Of a stretch of 54,988 nt of DNA, positions 25,399 through 34,655 are shown piece by piece (the stretch's first letter is position 1; the number at the start of each line of letters is the position of its first letter). Source of the stretch: a bacterium D16-34 (GTDB lineage Bacteria; Actinomycetota; Coriobacteriia; Coriobacteriales; Eggerthellaceae); assembly GCA_003612515.1 (NCBI GenBank), contig RAZB01000010.1, forward strand, positions 1 through 54,988, in the 5' to 3' direction. The notes beneath the pieces were generated by a model. That model had not been told where the DNA came from. It saw only the letters and a list, made by a program, of their open reading frames with translations, and ran no database searches. A program made the position numbers and the translations under genes.

Positions 25399-27696
25399 AT
25401 GGAATTTTTTGCGAGCTGCTTAAGCGGACTTGAGAAACTGCTGGCAGCCGAGCTTAAAGAACTTGGTATCAAGCGCACACGTCCCCTTGGCGGGGGCGTT
25501 GCCTTTTATGGGGAAGCGGCGCAAGTTTTGCGTGTGTGTTTGTGGTCGCGTTTGGCGTCGCGCGTGTTGTGTGTGGTAACTCGCACCAGTGCTGTTGATG
25601 CTGATGCTCTGTATGCTGGTGTGCGCGAAGTTGAGTGGGCTGATTTTATTCGTCCGCAAACAAGCATTGCGGTGCGTGCGCACGGGACAAATGCCAATCT
25701 TCGCAACACACACTTTGTTGAACTGAAAGTTAAAGATGCACTGTGTGATCAGTTGATGCAACGAGATGGCACTCGACCAGACGTTGACACTGCTGATCCA
25801 GATATTGTGGTTGATGTTCGCATTCGTGATGAGAAGGCTACCATCTCAGTTGATTTGACGGGGCAATCGCTGTATCAGCGGGGATATTTAGATGCGCATA
25901 ACGACGCAGATCGATCTATTGCTTGTGCGATGGCAGCAGGAGCGGTGGCTTGTGTTGGACGCGGACTTGCCCAGCGAGACGAAGCTGACTCGAGCGCCTG
26001 GTCGTTGGTTGATCCCGCATGCGGAGATGGCGTGTTGGTAATTGAGGCAGCTTCGTGCGCTGCTGATCTTGCATGTGGTCTCACACGAGACAAGTGGGGC
26101 TTATTTGGATGGGCTGGCTTTGACGAGGCGGCGTGGGATGCGCTTCTCGATGAGGCAGATGAGCGTTTCGAGCGCGGGTTGGACGCACTTGAGCAGGCGG
26201 CATCTGCGCATCAGCAAAAGCCGGGGGACAAGCGCGGATGGAATGCGCGCTTTATGGGTGCCACTACCTCTTCGCCATCGCTTTCGCTTGCGCGACAGAA
26301 CGCAAAACGTGCAGGACTTCGCCAGGTTGTAAGCTTTGAGTTTGCGCAGACGCGAGAGATTTCTGATTTGGTTAAACGTGCTTGTGGTGGCACTCAGTCA
26401 TCGGTGGTGGCGTCGATGCTTGCGCAGGGCGATGCCGCGCGCGATGGAGCGCAAAGACAAGCAGACCTCAATGCTTTTGTTAGTGCTGCTCAAGCCGCAA
26501 AAACCCAATGTGGTGAAGACGTGGCTGCGGTTTTGGTAGGGGATGCTGACATTGCTTCGCGTTATGGTATTTCGCCTTGTGAGCATATGGTCTTTGGTCG
26601 CGGACGTATTGCACAAGCAGTAGTTGTATTTAATGCACCTCCGCAAGAAGGTATCGTCATTCGCATTCCAGATAATCAGGGTGGTGCTGAGCATGAGCTT
26701 GAGGTTCATGAGGCGTCTTCTGAGCAATTTGCAGCTCGACTTCGCAAGGTGTTTAAGGAGCGCAAAAAATGGGCAAAGCGCGAAGGTATTGGGAATTATC
26801 GGCTCTATGATGCCGATCTGCCGGATTATGCGGTAGCAATTGATATCTATACCGGTGAGGGGCAAGCGCGCGGTAACGATTATGTGCATATCGCAGAGTA
26901 TGCAGCCCCACACACGATAGACGCTCAGCTTGCACGGAGACGCTTTGAGGATGTCTTGGCTATTGTTCCGGTGGTTTTAGGTGTTCGTCCTGATCATGTC
27001 TTTTCAAAGACGCGCATTCGCGATAAGGGTGGAGCGCAATATGCAGATCGCTCGCGGCGAAACTATGTTACCCACGTAATTGAAAGCGGGCATCTGTTTG
27101 AAGTTGATTTGTCGGGCTATTTGGACACGGGTTTGTTTTTAGATCATCGCACTACGCGCCAAATGATCGAAAAGCTCTCGGATGGAAAACGCGTGTGTAA
27201 CTTGTTTGCGTATACGGGAAGTGCTTCGGTATATGCAGCGGCTGGTGGTGCTACAGAGGTTTGTACCGTTGATCTTTCGCAAACTTATCTTGACTGGGCT
27301 CGTCGCAACATGGAGCAAAATGGATTCGAGGGACCAGAATATACGTTCGAGCGTGCTGATGTGATGAGTTGGATTACTCAAACGCGCAGGCAGCCGAGGC
27401 GTTTCGATTTGATTTTTGTTGACCCACCGACGTTTTCCAATTCAAAGGCAATGGGAACGAAAACATGGGATGTGCAACGTGACCATGTTGAGCTTTTGAT
27501 AGGCGTGTCGCGACTTCTTACCAAAGGCGGTCAGGCGATCTTTTCGTGTAACCTTCGCAGTTTTAAGCCGGATGTCGAACAGCTGGCTCGTTATGGTGTA
27601 GAAATTGAAGATATTACGCCTCAGACGATTCCGCATGATTTTGAGCGGAATCCGAAAATACACAAGGCGTATCGAGTGCGGCGGGTTGAACGCTAG
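25399..27696 (+). CDS. RlmKL-like 23S rRNA methyltransferase with degenerate RlmL half
   Basis: This 765-residue protein aligns end to end with RlmKL. An N-terminal THUMP-type domain covers residues ~1-160, an RlmL-type methyltransferase ~165-420 and an RlmK-type methyltransferase ~440-765. The RlmK half keeps YRLYDADLPDYAVAIDIY, DTGLFLDHRTTRQMI, NLFAYTGSASVYAAAGGA and the catalytic-region FVDPPTFSNSK. The RlmL half keeps SAM motif I (DPACGDGVLVIEAAS), but where the family has SNPPYGER it reads VVASMLAQGDAAR, and the GxDxD after motif I reads GATTSSP. RlmK makes m7G2069 and RlmL makes m2G2445 (E. coli numbering); the latter activity is doubtful here. The last 83 bases overlap the convergent membrane-protein gene. 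Confidence 0.88.
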   Translation: MEFFASCLSGLEKLLAAELKELGIKRTRPLGGGVAFYGEAAQVLRVCLWSRLASRVLCVVTRTSAVDADALYAGVREVEWADFIRPQTSIAVRAHGTNANLRNTHFVELKVKDALCDQLMQRDGTRPDVDTADPDIVVDVRIRDEKATISVDLTGQSLYQRGYLDAHNDADRSIACAMAAGAVACVGRGLAQRDEADSSAWSLVDPACGDGVLVIEAASCAADLACGLTRDKWGLFGWAGFDEAAWDALLDEADERFERGLDALEQAASAHQQKPGDKRGWNARFMGATTSSPSLSLARQNAKRAGLRQVVSFEFAQTREISDLVKRACGGTQSSVVASMLAQGDAARDGAQRQADLNAFVSAAQAAKTQCGEDVAAVLVGDADIASRYGISPCEHMVFGRGRIAQAVVVFNAPPQEGIVIRIPDNQGGAEHELEVHEASSEQFAARLRKVFKERKKWAKREGIGNYRLYDADLPDYAVAIDIYTGEGQARGNDYVHIAEYAAPHTIDAQLARRRFEDVLAIVPVVLGVRPDHVFSKTRIRDKGGAQYADRSRRNYVTHVIESGHLFEVDLSGYLDTGLFLDHRTTRQMIEKLSDGKRVCNLFAYTGSASVYAAAGGATEVCTVDLSQTYLDWARRNMEQNGFEGPEYTFERADVMSWITQTRRQPRRFDLIFVDPPTFSNSKAMGTKTWDVQRDHVELLIGVSRLLTKGGQAIFSCNLRSFKPDVEQLARYGVEIEDITPQTIPHDFERNPKIHKAYRVRRVER

Positions 27697-28348
27697 GCAT
27701 ATCTTTAGGCGTATGGAGTGCAGGGCGAGCTCCTCCCATGCTCTGCACAAATATATTTACGATAAGTCCGGTGCAAGCGGCTGCGGCAACCGTTCCTTCG
27801 CGAACACCAACAACGCTACCCATAAGCGCCATTGAGGCTACGACGGCTAACGCAACACAGCTCAGATCAAAGCCGACCTTCGTATATCCAAAATTCCAAC
27901 CTGTTTTAGTGGTGATAGCGCTTACTAATGCCTCACCAGAATTCATGGCAACGTTTGCAACCACCGTGCATGCAACACCCAAAGCCAAAATGGCAATGCC
28001 AAGAGCTAGAAGAGCCAGCGAATGGACATAGTTGATTGGTTCAAAGCTTGCAAAGAAGATACCGAAAGCGTCAATAGCAAGGCTGAACAGCATCGATATA
28101 GGAATTTGCAGGAGAGCAAGTGGCTGAAATTGTCTGCGTAAAATGACAATCTGGCCAAGGAGCAAAAGCATGTTCCAAACAAACATAAACACGCCAAAAG
28201 AGAGACCAGGGAAAGCTTTAGTGAGAACGTAGCCAAAAGAAGATATGGGCGAATTACCAAGGTCGGCTGAAACAATGAGGAAAATGCCGAGAGCTATTAT
28301 GATGATGCCAAGGGCTAAAAGGCAATAGCGTGCGCAGAGGGTTTTCAT
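27614..28348 (-). CDS. YczE/YitT-like integral membrane protein
   Basis: This 244-residue protein has six hydrophobic segments, a short loop ADLGNSPISS after the first helix and an N-terminal ALGIIIIALGIFLIV stretch typical of the YczE/DUF6198 family of unknown function. The C-terminal ~35 residues are polar. ATG 28348 is chosen; extending the frame upstream would run through the tRNA-Met gene. No strong ribosome binding site is seen. Its last 83 bases overlap the 3' end of the rRNA methyltransferase gene on the other strand. Confidence 0.8.
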   Translation of the reverse strand: MKTLCARYCLLALGIIIIALGIFLIVSADLGNSPISSFGYVLTKAFPGLSFGVFMFVWNMLLLLGQIVILRRQFQPLALLQIPISMLFSLAIDAFGIFFASFEPINYVHSLALLALGIAILALGVACTVVANVAMNSGEALVSAITTKTGWNFGYTKVGFDLSCVALAVVASMALMGSVVGVREGTVAAAACTGLIVNIFVQSMGGARPALHTPKDMPSVQPAALDTPCVFSDSAQNHAESSEA

Positions 28349-28387
28349 GTGCTCGAGTCTCTCATGTGATTTTGTGTTTGTGATAAG

Positions 28388-28462
28388 TGGTGGGCCCAGC
28401 AGGATTCGAACCTGCAACCAAGGGATTATGAGTCCCCTGCTCCGCCATTGAGCTATGGGCCC
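28388..28462 (-). tRNA. tRNA-Met (CAT), elongator or possibly Ile2
   Basis: The minus strand folds into a standard cloverleaf: acceptor GGGCCCA with TGGGCCC, D-stem GCTC/GAGC, anticodon stem GGGGA/TCCCT with loop CTCATAA (anticodon CAT), T-arm GCAGG-TTCGAAT-CCTGC, discriminator A and an encoded CCA. It does not have the CCC/GGG initiator pattern with a first-pair mismatch, so it is elongator Met or the lysidine-modified Ile2 tRNA; sequence alone does not decide. Confidence 0.93.
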
Positions 28463-28568
28463 AAAGTGATGGTCAAAAAGTAACAGGCATTCGTACAAGT
28501 TACTTTGACAGCTTGCTTAGTGTACCACAGGAAATGACTGATTTTTCATTTGTTAGGGTAGTGGTACT

Positions 28569-28599
28569 AAAAGGCCAGAAGAACTTATCTTCTGGCCTT
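28569..28599 (-). terminator. Intrinsic terminator after tRNA-Val
   Basis: A perfect 12-bp stem (28571-28582 with 28588-28599) with a 5-base loop lies just past the 3' end of the minus-strand tRNA-Val. Read on the minus strand, the stem ends in four T residues. It separates tRNA-Val from tRNA-Met, so the two tRNAs are transcribed independently. Confidence 0.85.
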
Positions 28600-28607
28600 G
28601 TCATTCA

Positions 28608-28682
28608 TGGTGGTCGCTACAGGATTTGAACCTGTGACCCCCGCCGTGTGAAGGCGATGCTCTCCCGCTGAGCCAAGCGACC
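28608..28682 (-). tRNA. tRNA-Val (CAC)
   Basis: On the minus strand the cloverleaf is complete: acceptor GGTCGCT with AGCGACC, D-stem GCTC/GAGC, anticodon stem TCGCC/GGCGG with loop TTCACAC (anticodon CAC), T-arm ACAGG-TTCAAAT-CCTGT, discriminator A and an encoded CCA. It reads GTG valine codons. It has its own promoter and terminator. Confidence 0.95.
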
Positions 28683-28713
28683 GATTCATTTGTTGCGCTT
28701 GCAACGACATTCT

Positions 28714-28742
28714 ATATTAGCGACACCCTTGCATTTATGCAA
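28714..28742 (-). promoter_or_regulatory. Promoter of tRNA-Val
   Basis: On the minus strand TTGCAT (28737-28742), a 17-base spacer and TAATAT (28714-28719) end about 31 bases before the tRNA 5' end. This is a near-consensus sigma-70 promoter. Confidence 0.8.
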
Positions 28743-28779
28743 GGAAAAAATCGTGGAGGTTGTTTTGGGCAAGTCTAGT

Positions 28780-28808
28780 CTGACAAAATGTGTTAAATAA
28801 CGTACACT
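28780..28808 (+). promoter_or_regulatory. Promoter of trpS
   Basis: CTGACA (28780-28785), a 17-base spacer and TACACT (28803-28808) lie 43 bases before the ATG. The leader is too short for a T-box element. Confidence 0.65.
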
Positions 28809-28851
28809 TTCTATTTGCGTTTGTATTGATCTCGATCTCAAAGAGGGTGTC

Positions 28852-29898
28852 ATGAGTAGCGACAGCTTTGAAGCAAGTAAAAAACGAAGTGATGAAATTC
28901 GTGCAGATCTAGCACTTCATCCTGATAAATACACCATGCTGACTGGAGACAGACCAACGGGTCGTTTGCATATGGGACATTATTTTGGAACGATTCGCGA
29001 ACGCGTTGCCCTGCAAAACTTAGGTATCAAGACAAGGGTTATTATCGCTGACTATCAGGTAATTACTGATCGCGATACCACCGAACACATTCAGGATAAT
29101 GTCTACAACATGGTAATTGATTATCTTGCTTGTGGGCTTGATCCTGAGAAGACTATCATTTTTACGCATTCGGCAATTCCGGCGCTTAATCAACTTATGC
29201 TGCCATTTTTGTCGCTCGTTACTGAGTCTGAGCTTCTTCGCAATCCGACGGTTAAATCGGAGCAGGAAGCTTCGGGTCATGCGTTAACTGGTTTGCTGCT
29301 AACCTATCCTGTCCATCAGGCATGCGATATATTGTTCTGTAAGGGAAACATTGTTCCTGTCGGAAAAGATCAGCTTCCTCATATCGAACAAACGCGCCAG
29401 ATTGCTCGTCGCTTCAACGAGCGCTATGCGCATGTATTTCCGGAGCCGGCTGGTCTTTTAACGGATGCTGTAGAAATTCCGGGGCTTGATGGTCGCAAGA
29501 TGTCTAAGAGCTATGGCAATGCAATTTCACTATCTCTTACTGCTGAAGAGACTGCAAAGCTCATCAAGAAATCGCAAACCGATTCTGAGCGTTTCATTAC
29601 CTTTGACAAGGAAAACAGACCAGGTGTATCGGCACTGTTGACCACTGCTGCTCTTTGTACGGGACGCGATGAGGTAGAGATTGCAGCCGAAATTGGAAAT
29701 GATGGCGCTGGTGCGCTTAAGCGTTATGTCACCGAAAGCGTAAATGAATATCTGGCGCCTATTCGCGAGCGTCGTTTAGAGCTTGAACAGGATATGGACT
29801 ACATCAAAGAGGTGCTTCACGAGGGCAATAGGCAAGCTAACGAAATAGCAAATGCTACACTTGAGGAAGTTCGCGAAGCAATGCACATGGTGTATTAA
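28852..29898 (+). CDS. trpS: Tryptophanyl-tRNA synthetase
   Basis: The 348-residue class I synthetase charges tRNA-Trp. The HIGH-type motif reads RLHMGHYFG after TGDRPTG (about residues 33-47), and the KMSKS loop reads GRKMSKSYGNAI (about 215-226). Length is normal for the bacterial enzyme. gagggtg precedes the ATG. It sits alone between tRNA genes with its own promoter; no terminator is seen before the tRNA-Asn promoter. Confidence 0.95.
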   Translation: MSSDSFEASKKRSDEIRADLALHPDKYTMLTGDRPTGRLHMGHYFGTIRERVALQNLGIKTRVIIADYQVITDRDTTEHIQDNVYNMVIDYLACGLDPEKTIIFTHSAIPALNQLMLPFLSLVTESELLRNPTVKSEQEASGHALTGLLLTYPVHQACDILFCKGNIVPVGKDQLPHIEQTRQIARRFNERYAHVFPEPAGLLTDAVEIPGLDGRKMSKSYGNAISLSLTAEETAKLIKKSQTDSERFITFDKENRPGVSALLTTAALCTGRDEVEIAAEIGNDGAGALKRYVTESVNEYLAPIRERRLELEQDMDYIKEVLHEGNRQANEIANATLEEVREAMHMVY

Positions 29899-29927
29899 AC
29901 CGTTTGGAGGTTGTGGGAAAAAAGTGC

Positions 29928-29955
29928 TTGCACAAATGCACGACTTCGGTATAAT
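29928..29955 (+). promoter_or_regulatory. Promoter of tRNA-Asn
   Basis: TTGCAC (29928-29933), a 16-base spacer and a perfect TATAAT (29950-29955) end 30 bases before the tRNA 5' end. Confidence 0.85.
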
Positions 29956-29985
29956 AACCACTTGCGCGATGAAGCGCAGTTTTAT

Positions 29986-30060
<75 letters not shown>

Positions 30061-30070
30061 GACTTAAATC

Positions 30071-30110
30071 GCACGAACACCTCACATGAATATGGTGTTC
30101 GTGCTTTTTT
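30071..30110 (+). terminator. Intrinsic terminator after tRNA-Asn
   Basis: An 11-bp perfect stem (30071-30081 with 30094-30104) with a 12-base loop is followed by six T residues at 30105-30110. Confidence 0.92.
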
Positions 30111-30194
30111 ATATCTTCTAAAATATGTGGAGGTTCCGCAAAAGCGTAATTCGCATAAATTGGCGCGGACAAATAAATTCGGAGAAGTACGTTC

Positions 30195-32264
30195 ATGATT
30201 TTGCAACTTGAGCATATATCAAAAAGCTTCGGAGGCAGGCAGCTGTTTTCCGATGTAACTTTTCGTCTTGAAGAATACGATCGTTTGGCGCTTGTCGGTC
30301 CAAATGGTGCCGGAAAAACAACCTTGCTCAATATTATTTCGGGACAAGAAGACCCAGATGAGGGACGCATCTTGTTCGCAAAAGGCGCACGCGTGGGTTA
30401 TTTGGAGCAAGAGGCTATCGAGATGGGGGAACGCCCCATTTTTGAAGAAGTAATGTCGTCGCAGGTTGAAGTTTTAGATGCTGAGCAGCGCCTTTTTGCC
30501 CTCGAGGAAGGTCTTGGCGAAAACCCAACTGAACAGCAATTGGCTGCAGTTGGTCGCGCGCGCGATGCCTATGAGCATCTCGGTGGTTATACCATAGAGG
30601 CGAAAGTGCGCTCAGTTATGTTTGGTCTGGGCTTTAAAGAGGAAGATCTTCGCCGTCTAACTACGGAGTTTTCTGGCGGCTGGCAAATGCGCATTGCGCT
30701 TGCGAAGCTGCTTATCAGAAACCCTGAAGTGCTCTTACTTGACGAGCCAACCAACCATCTTGATCTTGAAAGCGTGAAATGGCTCGAAGGCTTTTTGCGC
30801 GGATACGTTGGCAGCGTCATTGTGGTAAGTCACGACCGTGCCTTTATGGACAACATGGTTGATCGTGTTGCTGAAGTTGATAATGGCAAAGTCAATCTGT
30901 ATAAAGGCAATTACACGGCATACCTTAAGAGTCGCGAAGAGCGGCTGGAGCTCCTTCGTGCTGAAAAGGCAAAACAGGACGAAGAAATTGCGCATTTGGA
31001 GGCGTTTGTAGAGAAGTTTCGCTATAAAGCCACAAAAGCTAAGCAAGCACAAGATCGCGTAAAGCGCCTTGAGCGTATACAAGAAAATCGCATTGTGATT
31101 CCCGAAGAAAAGAAGACGGTGCATTTCAACTTCAAGCAGCCACCTCGAACAGGAGATGAGGTGGTTCGTGCGCGTGGACTAGTAAAGCGCTTTGGTGATA
31201 AAACGGTCTACGATGGGCTTGATTTTACGATGTATCGCGGTGACAAGATTGCGCTTGTAGGACCTAATGGCGCGGGCAAATCAACGCTGCTCAAGATGAT
31301 TGCTGGTGTCGAAAAACCTGATGCTGGCAGCATCGAATATGGCGTGCATGTCTCCAAAACCTATTATGCACAGCATCAGCTTGAAGAGCTGCATCCGGGT
31401 AATACCGTTTTTGAAGAGCTTGACAAAGTGGCTCCAGGCTGGTCAATTTCTCAGGTTCGCACCCTGCTGGGAGCTTTTTTATTCACCGGTGATGCGGTGG
31501 ACAAAAAGGTAAGCGTGCTCTCTGGTGGCGAAAAGAGTCGTTTGGCGCTCGCAAAAATGCTCGTTGCGCCCGCGCCGCTTTTGCTTCTTGACGAGCCTAC
31601 CAACCACCTTGATATCGCAAGTGCTGATATTTTAGAGCAGGCGCTTAAAGCGTTTGAGGGCACTATTTTGTTTATTACCCATGACCGCCATCTTATTCGC
31701 GGGGTAGCTAATCGGATTGTTGAGATTCAGCCAGGGAAAGTAACCAACTACGATGGCGACTACGACTACTATCTTTACAAAAGTGGACAGCTTGAAGGCG
31801 AAGCACCTCAAGATCGTTCGTTGGTTGATGAGGTGATGGGAAACGATACGTCGAAGAGTAACAGACAACCTGGCAAAGTTGTGAGCGTTAACAAGCATCC
31901 GCGTGGTGAAAAACCAAGCAGTGGAAAAGTTGAGCTCACGGCAGAGCGAGGAAGTGCCCCGAAAACCAAAGAGCAAAAACGTAAAGAGGCAGAAGCTCGC
32001 AATCGCGCATATGCAGCTTTGAAAAACCATCGCAAGCGTATTGCTGAGCTTGATGCTCAAATGGAACGCGACAATGCGAGGATGACAGAGCTTTTGGAAT
32101 TGATGGCTGATCCCGATTTCTACATCAACGAAGATGCATCCACCGATGCTATAGCAGAGCACGCAAAGCTCAAAAAGCGCCTTGGCGAAGCTGAGGAAGA
32201 ATGGTTTTTGTTAACTGAGGAGTTGGAAGCGGAAATGGCTCGTCAGGCAGCCGATATATCTTGA
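30195..32264 (+). CDS. ABC-F family ATPase (ribosome-associated translation factor type)
   Basis: The 689-residue soluble protein has two ABC domains and no membrane segments. Domain 1 has Walker [16 protein letters not shown] and signature [15 protein letters not shown]. Domain 2 has [15 protein letters not shown] and [15 protein letters not shown]. Both Walker B motifs end [10 protein letters not shown]. The ~80-residue charged linker between them is the ABC-F P-site tRNA-interaction motif. A basic region and C-terminal coiled coil (about 545-689) resemble Uup/YdiF. Such proteins act at the ribosomal E site on stalled complexes or in antibiotic protection. Which subfamily it belongs to cannot be settled by eye. 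The gene follows tRNA-Asn and its terminator. Confidence 0.9.
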   Translation: MILQLEHISKSFGGRQLFSDVTFRLEEYDRLALVGPNGAGKTTLLNIISGQEDPDEGRILFAKGARVGYLEQEAIEMGERPIFEEVMSSQVEVLDAEQRLFALEEGLGENPTEQQLAAVGRARDAYEHLGGYTIEAKVRSVMFGLGFKEEDLRRLTTEFSGGWQMRIALAKLLIRNPEVLLLDEPTNHLDLESVKWLEGFLRGYVGSVIVVSHDRAFMDNMVDRVAEVDNGKVNLYKGNYTAYLKSREERLELLRAEKAKQDEEIAHLEAFVEKFRYKATKAKQAQDRVKRLERIQENRIVIPEEKKTVHFNFKQPPRTGDEVVRARGLVKRFGDKTVYDGLDFTMYRGDKIALVGPNGAGKSTLLKMIAGVEKPDAGSIEYGVHVSKTYYAQHQLEELHPGNTVFEELDKVAPGWSISQVRTLLGAFLFTGDAVDKKVSVLSGGEKSRLALAKMLVAPAPLLLLDEPTNHLDIASADILEQALKAFEGTILFITHDRHLIRGVANRIVEIQPGKVTNYDGDYDYYLYKSGQLEGEAPQDRSLVDEVMGNDTSKSNRQPGKVVSVNKHPRGEKPSSGKVELTAERGSAPKTKEQKRKEAEARNRAYAALKNHRKRIAELDAQMERDNARMTELLELMADPDFYINEDASTDAIAEHAKLKKRLGEAEEEWFLLTEELEAEMARQAADIS

Positions 32265-32294
32265 TGATAGATACGTTGGTACAAGGAGATTTAT

Positions 32295-32771
32295 ATGCTC
32301 AATGTTGTATTGATTGAACCAGAAATCCCTCAGAATACGGGAAACATTGCTCGCACGTGTGCCTGTGTTGGCGCAAAACTTCATCTTGTTGAGCCTATGG
32401 GTTTTCGCCCTACAGAGCGAAATCTCAAGCGCGCTGGTTGTGACTATTGGGATGACGTTGAAATAGTGAGATGGGCGTGTGCTGATGAATTTTTTGATGC
32501 GTATGCTCAAGGGAAACTCGGAGAGGGCGCACTTCATCTTTTTACTGGTCAAGCGCAAACTCTGATGGCGGATGCAACGTATGGTCAGCATGATTTTTTA
32601 ATTTTTGGGCGCGAAAGCCGTGGGTTAGATCAAACACTCATTGATGCTTACGCAGATGCTTGCGTCCGGATTCCAATGCGTCAAGGACAACGCAGTCTCA
32701 ATCTCAGTAATGCGGTTGCTATTGGTGTCTTTGAGGCGCTTCGCCAATGTGATTATCCTGATCTGGTGTAA
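32295..32771 (+). CDS. trmL: tRNA (cytidine(34)-2'-O)-methyltransferase
   Basis: The 158-residue SPOUT-family protein has the TrmL layout: N-terminal NTGNIARTCACVGAKLHLVEP (motif start), a central FGRESRGL and the C-terminal knot MRQGQRSLNLSNAVAIGVFE. It methylates the wobble ribose of tRNA-Leu using SAM. aaggag lies six bases before the ATG, and the gene begins 30 bases after the ABC-F gene. Confidence 0.92.
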   Translation: MLNVVLIEPEIPQNTGNIARTCACVGAKLHLVEPMGFRPTERNLKRAGCDYWDDVEIVRWACADEFFDAYAQGKLGEGALHLFTGQAQTLMADATYGQHDFLIFGRESRGLDQTLIDAYADACVRIPMRQGQRSLNLSNAVAIGVFEALRQCDYPDLV

Positions 32772-32865
32772 GGTAGACCACTCAGATAGCTTGTAGGGCT
32801 TGTGTGTAAAGCAAGGCTCTATACTAAAACGATGCAATTTGCACTGGGTTTTAAGGAGGACGCTT

Positions 32866-33951
32866 ATGTCTCGTGTTTATAATTTCTCAGCTGGTCCGGC
32901 GGTTTTGCCTGAAGAGGTGCTTGTGCAAGCAGCTTCTGAGATGCTTGATTATCAAGGGTGTGGCATGTCGGTGATGGAGATGAGCCATCGCTCTAAACCG
33001 TTTGCTCAAATCATTGAGACAGCCGAGGCAGATTTGCGTGAACTGATGCAGATTCCTGACAACTACCAGGTTTTGTTCTTGCAAGGTGGCGCCACGCAAC
33101 AGTTCGCTGCAATTCCTATGAACTTGATGCAGAATAAAGTTGCTGACTATATCGTGTCTGGTTCTTGGTCAAAAAAGGCTTTTAAGGAAGCGAAGTTGTA
33201 CGGCGATGCTCGTTGTATTGTCAGCTCCGAAGATGAGAACTTCTCCTATGTGCCCGATGTTGCAAATCTATCATTTTCGCCAGATGCAGACTATGTCTAT
33301 ATTTGCCAAAACGAGACAATCTATGGAACGCGATATCCTCAACTTCCAGATACCGGCGACATTCCTTTGGTGACTGACGTAAGCTCGATGTTTTTGTCTG
33401 AGCCTATGAATGTGTCAGATTTTGGTTTGATTTATGGCGGTGCGCAGAAAAATATTGGTCCGGCCGGTGTCACTATCGTCATCATACGTGATGATTTAGT
33501 TCGCGAAGAAGTGCTGCCATTTACTCCTTCTATCATGCGCTATACTACCCAGGTTGCTGCGAAGAGCTTGTCGAACACCCCACCGGCATATGGCATTTAT
33601 ATTTGTGGGCTGGTATTTAAGTGGCTCAAAGAGCAGGGTGGTCTTGCGGCTATGGCGCAACGCAATGAAAAGAAAGCTGCACTTTTGTATGATTTCTTAG
33701 ATCAGTCAAAGCTATTCAGTGGTACTGCGCGCAAAGAGGATCGTTCGTTGATGAACGTACCGTTTGTAACCGGATCTGATGAGCTTGATGCTTTGTTTGT
33801 TGCTGAGGCAAAGACGCGTGGTCTTGAAAGTCTTAAGGGTCATCGAAGTGTTGGCGGTATGCGCGCGAGCATTTATAACGCTATGCCGCTTGCTGGTGTT
33901 GAGGCGCTCGTGCAATTTATGGACGAATTTGAAAAGGCTCATACAAAATAA
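32866..33951 (+). CDS. serC: Phosphoserine aminotransferase
   Basis: This 361-residue class V aminotransferase opens RVYNFSAGPAVLPEEVL and carries the PLP-lysine motif YGGAQKNIGPAGVT at about residue 196. It converts 3-phosphohydroxypyruvate to phosphoserine in serine synthesis. The ATG at 32866 follows aaggagg; an upstream in-frame ATG at 32800 adds 22 residues unlike the family. Its stop codon overlaps the ATG of the M50 protease gene by one base. serA and serB are not in the window. Confidence 0.95.
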   Translation: MSRVYNFSAGPAVLPEEVLVQAASEMLDYQGCGMSVMEMSHRSKPFAQIIETAEADLRELMQIPDNYQVLFLQGGATQQFAAIPMNLMQNKVADYIVSGSWSKKAFKEAKLYGDARCIVSSEDENFSYVPDVANLSFSPDADYVYICQNETIYGTRYPQLPDTGDIPLVTDVSSMFLSEPMNVSDFGLIYGGAQKNIGPAGVTIVIIRDDLVREEVLPFTPSIMRYTTQVAAKSLSNTPPAYGIYICGLVFKWLKEQGGLAAMAQRNEKKAALLYDFLDQSKLFSGTARKEDRSLMNVPFVTGSDELDALFVAEAKTRGLESLKGHRSVGGMRASIYNAMPLAGVEALVQFMDEFEKAHTK

Positions 33952-34631
33952 TGACGTTTGAAATTCCATATCTAATTTGTTCGCTCTTAAGTTTTATCCC
34001 GGCAATTGTATGCCATGAAGTCATGCACGGCTTTGCGGCATACAAGCTAGGGGATCCGACCGCAAAACGCGCGGGACGGCTTTCTTTAAACCCCATAAAA
34101 CATATCGACCCATTCGGTACGGTCATCATGCCGCTTATGCTTATGGTATTGAATATGCCCGTATTCGGATACGCTAAGCCGGTGCCTTATAACCCAGCAT
34201 ATTTCAAAGATCCCCGAAAGGGTGATTTGATTGTTGGTCTCGCAGGACCTTTTGCGAATTTAGTCTTGGCAGTAATTGGCGCGATAGTGTTTACCATTCT
34301 TTCGTTTGTACTTCCACTCAACGTCATTGTAAACAATGACTTTCTGTACTGTTTTTATGCGCTCTATTTGCCGATGTTTTCGCTGATAAACCTCTATCTG
34401 ATGTTTTTCAACTTGCTCCCCATTCCACCTTTGGATGGATCTTCAATTTTCGCATTCTTTTTGCCAGTTAAATATTTGCCGAAGTATTACCAAGTGCAGC
34501 GATATGCGTTTCCAATCTTTATGATTGCAGTTATTTTGGTGCCTCAAATGCTCCACGTAAATCCGATTGGTATTTATCTTGATTGGACGGCTGGCAACAT
34601 ATATGACTTTTTGTTCTCGTTTGCACGATAG
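33951..34631 (+). CDS. Site-2 protease-type M50 membrane metalloprotease
   Basis: The 226-residue protein has about five membrane helices. The zinc motif HEVMH (about residue 23) is in the first, followed by GRLSLNPIKHIDPFGT and, near the C-terminal part, NLLPIPPLDGS, which carries the third zinc ligand Asp. This is the small YwhC/SpoIVFB-like branch of M50, which cleaves substrates within the membrane. The start overlaps the serC stop (taATG). The substrate is unknown. Confidence 0.88.
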   Translation: MTFEIPYLICSLLSFIPAIVCHEVMHGFAAYKLGDPTAKRAGRLSLNPIKHIDPFGTVIMPLMLMVLNMPVFGYAKPVPYNPAYFKDPRKGDLIVGLAGPFANLVLAVIGAIVFTILSFVLPLNVIVNNDFLYCFYALYLPMFSLINLYLMFFNLLPIPPLDGSSIFAFFLPVKYLPKYYQVQRYAFPIFMIAVILVPQMLHVNPIGIYLDWTAGNIYDFLFSFAR

Positions 34632-34655
34632 AGAAGGCATACGGTTGGGGGTTGT

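Noticed and set aside
28349-28498. N-terminal extension of the YczE-like protein
   Set aside because: It would run through the complete tRNA-Met gene; the ATG at 28348 gives the normal family start.
28809-28851. T-box leader before trpS
   Set aside because: Only about 40 bases lie between the likely promoter and the ATG, too short for a T-box, and no T-box sequence is present.
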